From: an uncultured Novosphingobium sp.
GTDB taxonomy: Bacteria > Pseudomonadota > Alphaproteobacteria > Sphingomonadales > Sphingomonadaceae
Length of the DNA: 17,769 nt
Direction: 5' to 3'
Assembly (NCBI GenBank): GCA_946886365.1
Contig: CAMPIM010000079.1
Coordinates: 1-17,769, forward strand
In this document: in pieces, positions 16,524-17,769 of the stretch
Position numbering within the stretch: the stretch's first letter is position 1
Layout: every line of letters starts with the position of its first letter
Program-made: the position numbers and the translations under genes
Notes under the pieces: generated by a model
Told to the model about the DNA's origin: nothing
The model's database searches: none
What the model saw: the letters and a program-made list of their open reading frames with translations, nothing else

Positions 16524-17299
16524 TCATCGCATATCAGCTCTCTCTGGCGCCCCAGTTCGATCCCTGACATAATGGGAAAGGTCATAGATCTTGGCGGTCA
16601 TCGCGGCGGCGGAAGGGGTCGCAGATGCGCCGATTGCATTCCCTTGCCTGCCAATACGCGTTAAAAAGTTCTGGGCATCCTCCAATGACTTCTCAGCAAG
16701 GTCAACGCGATCCTTCTCGTACGTCAAGGCGGCGCTATCCCGCAGAACTGCAGGTCGATAGGCGGCGACAAGCTTCCTCGCCCTGGCAGCCATGGCAGGG
16801 TCGATCTCTGTAGGAAAAGCTCGGCGTGCGGTATTCCAGAGTGCGCTGCTATCAGCTGGATTGGCGATGACCTCCAGCATTGCCGCTTCATCTTGCGCGA
16901 AGCGATAGGCCGTGACGTACAAGGCTGCGATCTCCGACAGGCCCGAATTTTTGAACTGATGAATCGATTCTTGTTCATTACGCTCTTCTGCTTCCAGCGC
17001 AGTCTCGACCTCAGCCTTTATCCTCATAGACTTGGCATGCACGGATAACCATCGATCACCTCCACGCCATCGCGTGCTTCCCGCGCCTTGAGTTCGAGTT
17101 CAATGAGCTCGAATTTCTTCAACCAATCGCTCTGCCGCGCCGCGCAGAGACGGCGGGCCTCGCCGAGATCACTAGTGCCCAGCGATTGCTTGATTTCGGA
17201 TTTGCCGACGGCTTGCCGATACCGTGGTGGCACGACCATCCGGAACCAGAGTTGGGTGGAGTTTGGACGCTTCCAGGGGGAGATCAGTCGAGTGCTCAT
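16524..17299 (-). pseudogene. Remnant of a tyrosine-type integrase (DUF6538-like N terminus), frameshifted and lacking the catalytic domain
   Basis: The start at ATG 17299 gives MSTRLISPWKRPNSTQLWFR and then a VPPRYRQAVGKSEIKQSLGTSDLGEARRL region, the N-terminal arm-binding domain of phage-type integrases. That frame stops at 17024. Continuation (HAKSMRIKAEVETALEAEE...) is in the next frame from about 17042, so one base has been lost or gained near 17035. The second frame continues for about 170 residues of helical core-binding-like sequence and then stops at 16524. The R...HxxR...Y catalytic domain is absent. The gene sits beside the tRNA attachment site and points into the island, as functional integrases do. 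It must now be inactive. Confidence 0.72.
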
Positions 17300-17300
17300 A

Positions 17301-17324
17301 TGGACCACCTAAATGGACCACCTG
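17301..17324. repeat. Right tandem TGGACCAC element (candidate integrase arm site)
   Basis: TGGACCAC at 17301-17308 and 17314-17321, each followed by CT, with the same 13-bp period as the left element at 8334. It lies directly upstream of the integrase remnant's start codon and 61 bp from the attachment repeat. It could also have served to autoregulate the integrase gene. Confidence 0.6.
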
Positions 17325-17384
17325 ACCTCGCACAAAGGGTGCACCTGCCGGAATTCCCAGCAAATCCGCGGGGAAGAAAGGAAA

Positions 17385-17401
17385 TGGTGACCCCTACGGG
17401 A
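17385..17401. repeat. Right attachment-site repeat within tRNA-Glu
   Basis: Identical over 17 bp to 8243-8259. It covers the CCA end, the 3' acceptor strand and part of the T-arm of the tRNA. The match stops at the next base on each side (G versus A). Confidence 0.85.
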
Positions 17402-17459
17402 ATCGAACCCGTGTTTCAGCCGTGAGAGGGCCGCGTCCTAACCGCTAGACGAAGGGGCC
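17385..17459 (-). tRNA. tRNA-Glu (anticodon CUC)
   Basis: On the minus strand GGCCCCT pairs with AGGGGTC as acceptor stem, with one G-U pair. The D-arm (GTC/GAC), the five-pair anticodon stem and the GGTTCGATTCC T-arm all fit, and CCA is encoded at 17385-17387. The seven-base loop is CTCTCAC, so the anticodon is CTC (17424-17426), reading GAG. It is intact and carries the right attachment repeat in its 3' end. Confidence 0.95.
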
Positions 17460-17546
17460 TTGGCCGCTCGGGCGGCTGGCAGGCGGTGGCGTTTAGGGGG
17501 AGAGGGGTTCGCCGTCAAGCGAAACCACTTATCCTGTTCGACCCAT

Positions 17547-17577
17547 AAAAAACCACCCCATGTATTACATGGGGTGG
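17547..17577 (-). terminator. Intrinsic terminator of the sRNA candidate
   Basis: CCACCCCATGT (17553-17563) and ACATGGGGTGG (17567-17577) form a perfect 11-bp stem with a 3-nt loop. On the minus strand it is followed by six T residues (17552-17547). Orientation shows that transcription comes from the right. Confidence 0.88.
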
Positions 17578-17658
17578 CCAAGGTTCAGGGAGGAGACGCC
17601 TCCAAAAGGGGGAGGCGCCCATACGACACACCCGAAAGGGGGGCAGGTGCGCCGTATG
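17547..17658 (-). ncRNA. Candidate small RNA with three stem-loops and a CUCCUCC linker
   Basis: On the minus strand a promoter is followed by about 110 nt that fold well. The first is a 13-bp stem (CAUACG plus GCGCACC against the matching 3' strand, with two G-U pairs) with a C-rich loop. The second is a CGCCUCC/GGAGGCG stem with a CCCUUUU loop. Then comes an unpaired UCUCCUCCCUGAACC linker and a strong intrinsic terminator. CUCCUCC is complementary to Shine-Dalgarno sequences, as in several alphaproteobacterial trans-acting sRNAs, so repression of mRNA translation is the likely role. It lies just upstream of tRNA-Glu on the same strand. I cannot assign an Rfam family by eye. Confidence 0.65.
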
Positions 17659-17663
17659 TTTGG

Positions 17664-17692
17664 AAGATAAAGAAGGTCCCGCTCACTTTCAA
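17664..17692 (-). promoter_or_regulatory. Promoter of the sRNA candidate
   Basis: On the minus strand TTGAAA (17692-17687) and TATCTT (17669-17664) are separated by exactly 17 nt, a good vegetative sigma-factor promoter. It would start transcription near 17657, at the foot of the first stem-loop. Confidence 0.6.
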
Positions 17693-17769
17693 GTGGCGAG
17701 CAGAAACCTTTTCTATCGCATTATTGATGCAGGTTAATTTATAGCGTCATGCGTCGGCGGTTTGGGGCG

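Larger units (their letters stand above)
8243..17401. mobile_element. Decayed genomic island integrated at the 3' end of tRNA-Glu
   Basis: A perfect 17-bp direct repeat (TGGTGACCCCTACGGGA) lies at 8243-8259 and 17385-17401. The right copy is the 3' end of the intact tRNA-Glu gene, CCA through part of the T-arm, the usual target of tyrosine integrases. A remnant integrase gene points away from the tRNA just inside that border. Both borders carry the same tandem TGGACCAC element. The interior mixes intact cargo (Fic, dioxygenase, hydrolase/TetR, exported paralogs) with frameshifted genes and IS fragments. With no catalytic integrase domain it should be immobile unless helped in trans. Element boundaries are inferred from these repeats. 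Confidence 0.78.

Noticed and set aside
17460..17744. A 94-codon plus-strand open frame after the tRNA
   Set aside because: It runs through perfect stem-loops of the sRNA candidate and its terminator, has no ribosome site, and its peptide is not protein-like.

Overview
The window looks like chromosomal DNA of a sphingomonad (Sphingobium, Novosphingobium or Sphingomonas type). The evidence is a GC-rich protocatechuate (PCA) 4,5-cleavage gene set in the order ligJ-ligA-ligB-(small gene)-ligC, palindromic GTCATCCCAGC and GTCACCCCGG repeat elements, and scattered degenerate GGACGTTC/GGACATTC tracts. I read these as typical of sphingomonad intergenic DNA. Genus and species cannot be fixed from sequence alone.

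Region 1, about 1-7860, is an aromatic catabolism block. It holds the C-terminal part of a LysR-type regulator (cut by the window edge), a DUF1932-type NAD(P) dehydrogenase of unknown substrate, two palindromic repeats, ligJ, a terminator-like hairpin, ligA, ligB, an unrecognised 120-residue gene, ligC, a divergent AraC-type regulator (pobR-like, overlapping the end of ligC) and pobA. Together, PobA converts 4-hydroxybenzoate to PCA, LigAB opens the ring between C4 and C5, LigC oxidises the semialdehyde to 2-pyrone-4,6-dicarboxylate, and LigJ hydrates 4-oxalomesaconate further down. The pyrone hydrolase (LigI), the oxalomesaconate isomerase and the aldolase (LigK) are not in the window.

Region 2, 8243-17401, is read as a decayed 9.1-kb genomic island integrated at the 3' end of a tRNA-Glu gene. 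A 17-bp piece of the tRNA 3' end is repeated at both borders. Near each border lies a tandem TGGACCAC pair, a candidate integrase arm site. Beside the intact tRNA is a frameshifted integrase remnant with no catalytic domain. Cargo includes a Fic AMPylase-type protein with its own inhibitory motif, a phytanoyl-CoA dioxygenase-like protein, a frameshifted SEC-C gene, a membrane alpha/beta hydrolase divergent from a TetR regulator with a clear palindromic operator, IS3 and IS256 transposase fragments, a truncated PD-(D/E)XK nuclease, and two tandem exported paralogous proteins of unknown function. Several intervals hold only remnants.

Region 3, 17385-17769, carries tRNA-Glu(CUC) and, on the same strand upstream of it, a candidate small RNA of about 110 nt. 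It has a good sigma-70-type promoter, three stem-loops, a CUCCUCC linker and a strong intrinsic terminator.

The least explained items are the exported paralog pair, the small gene inside the lig operon, and the sRNA candidate.
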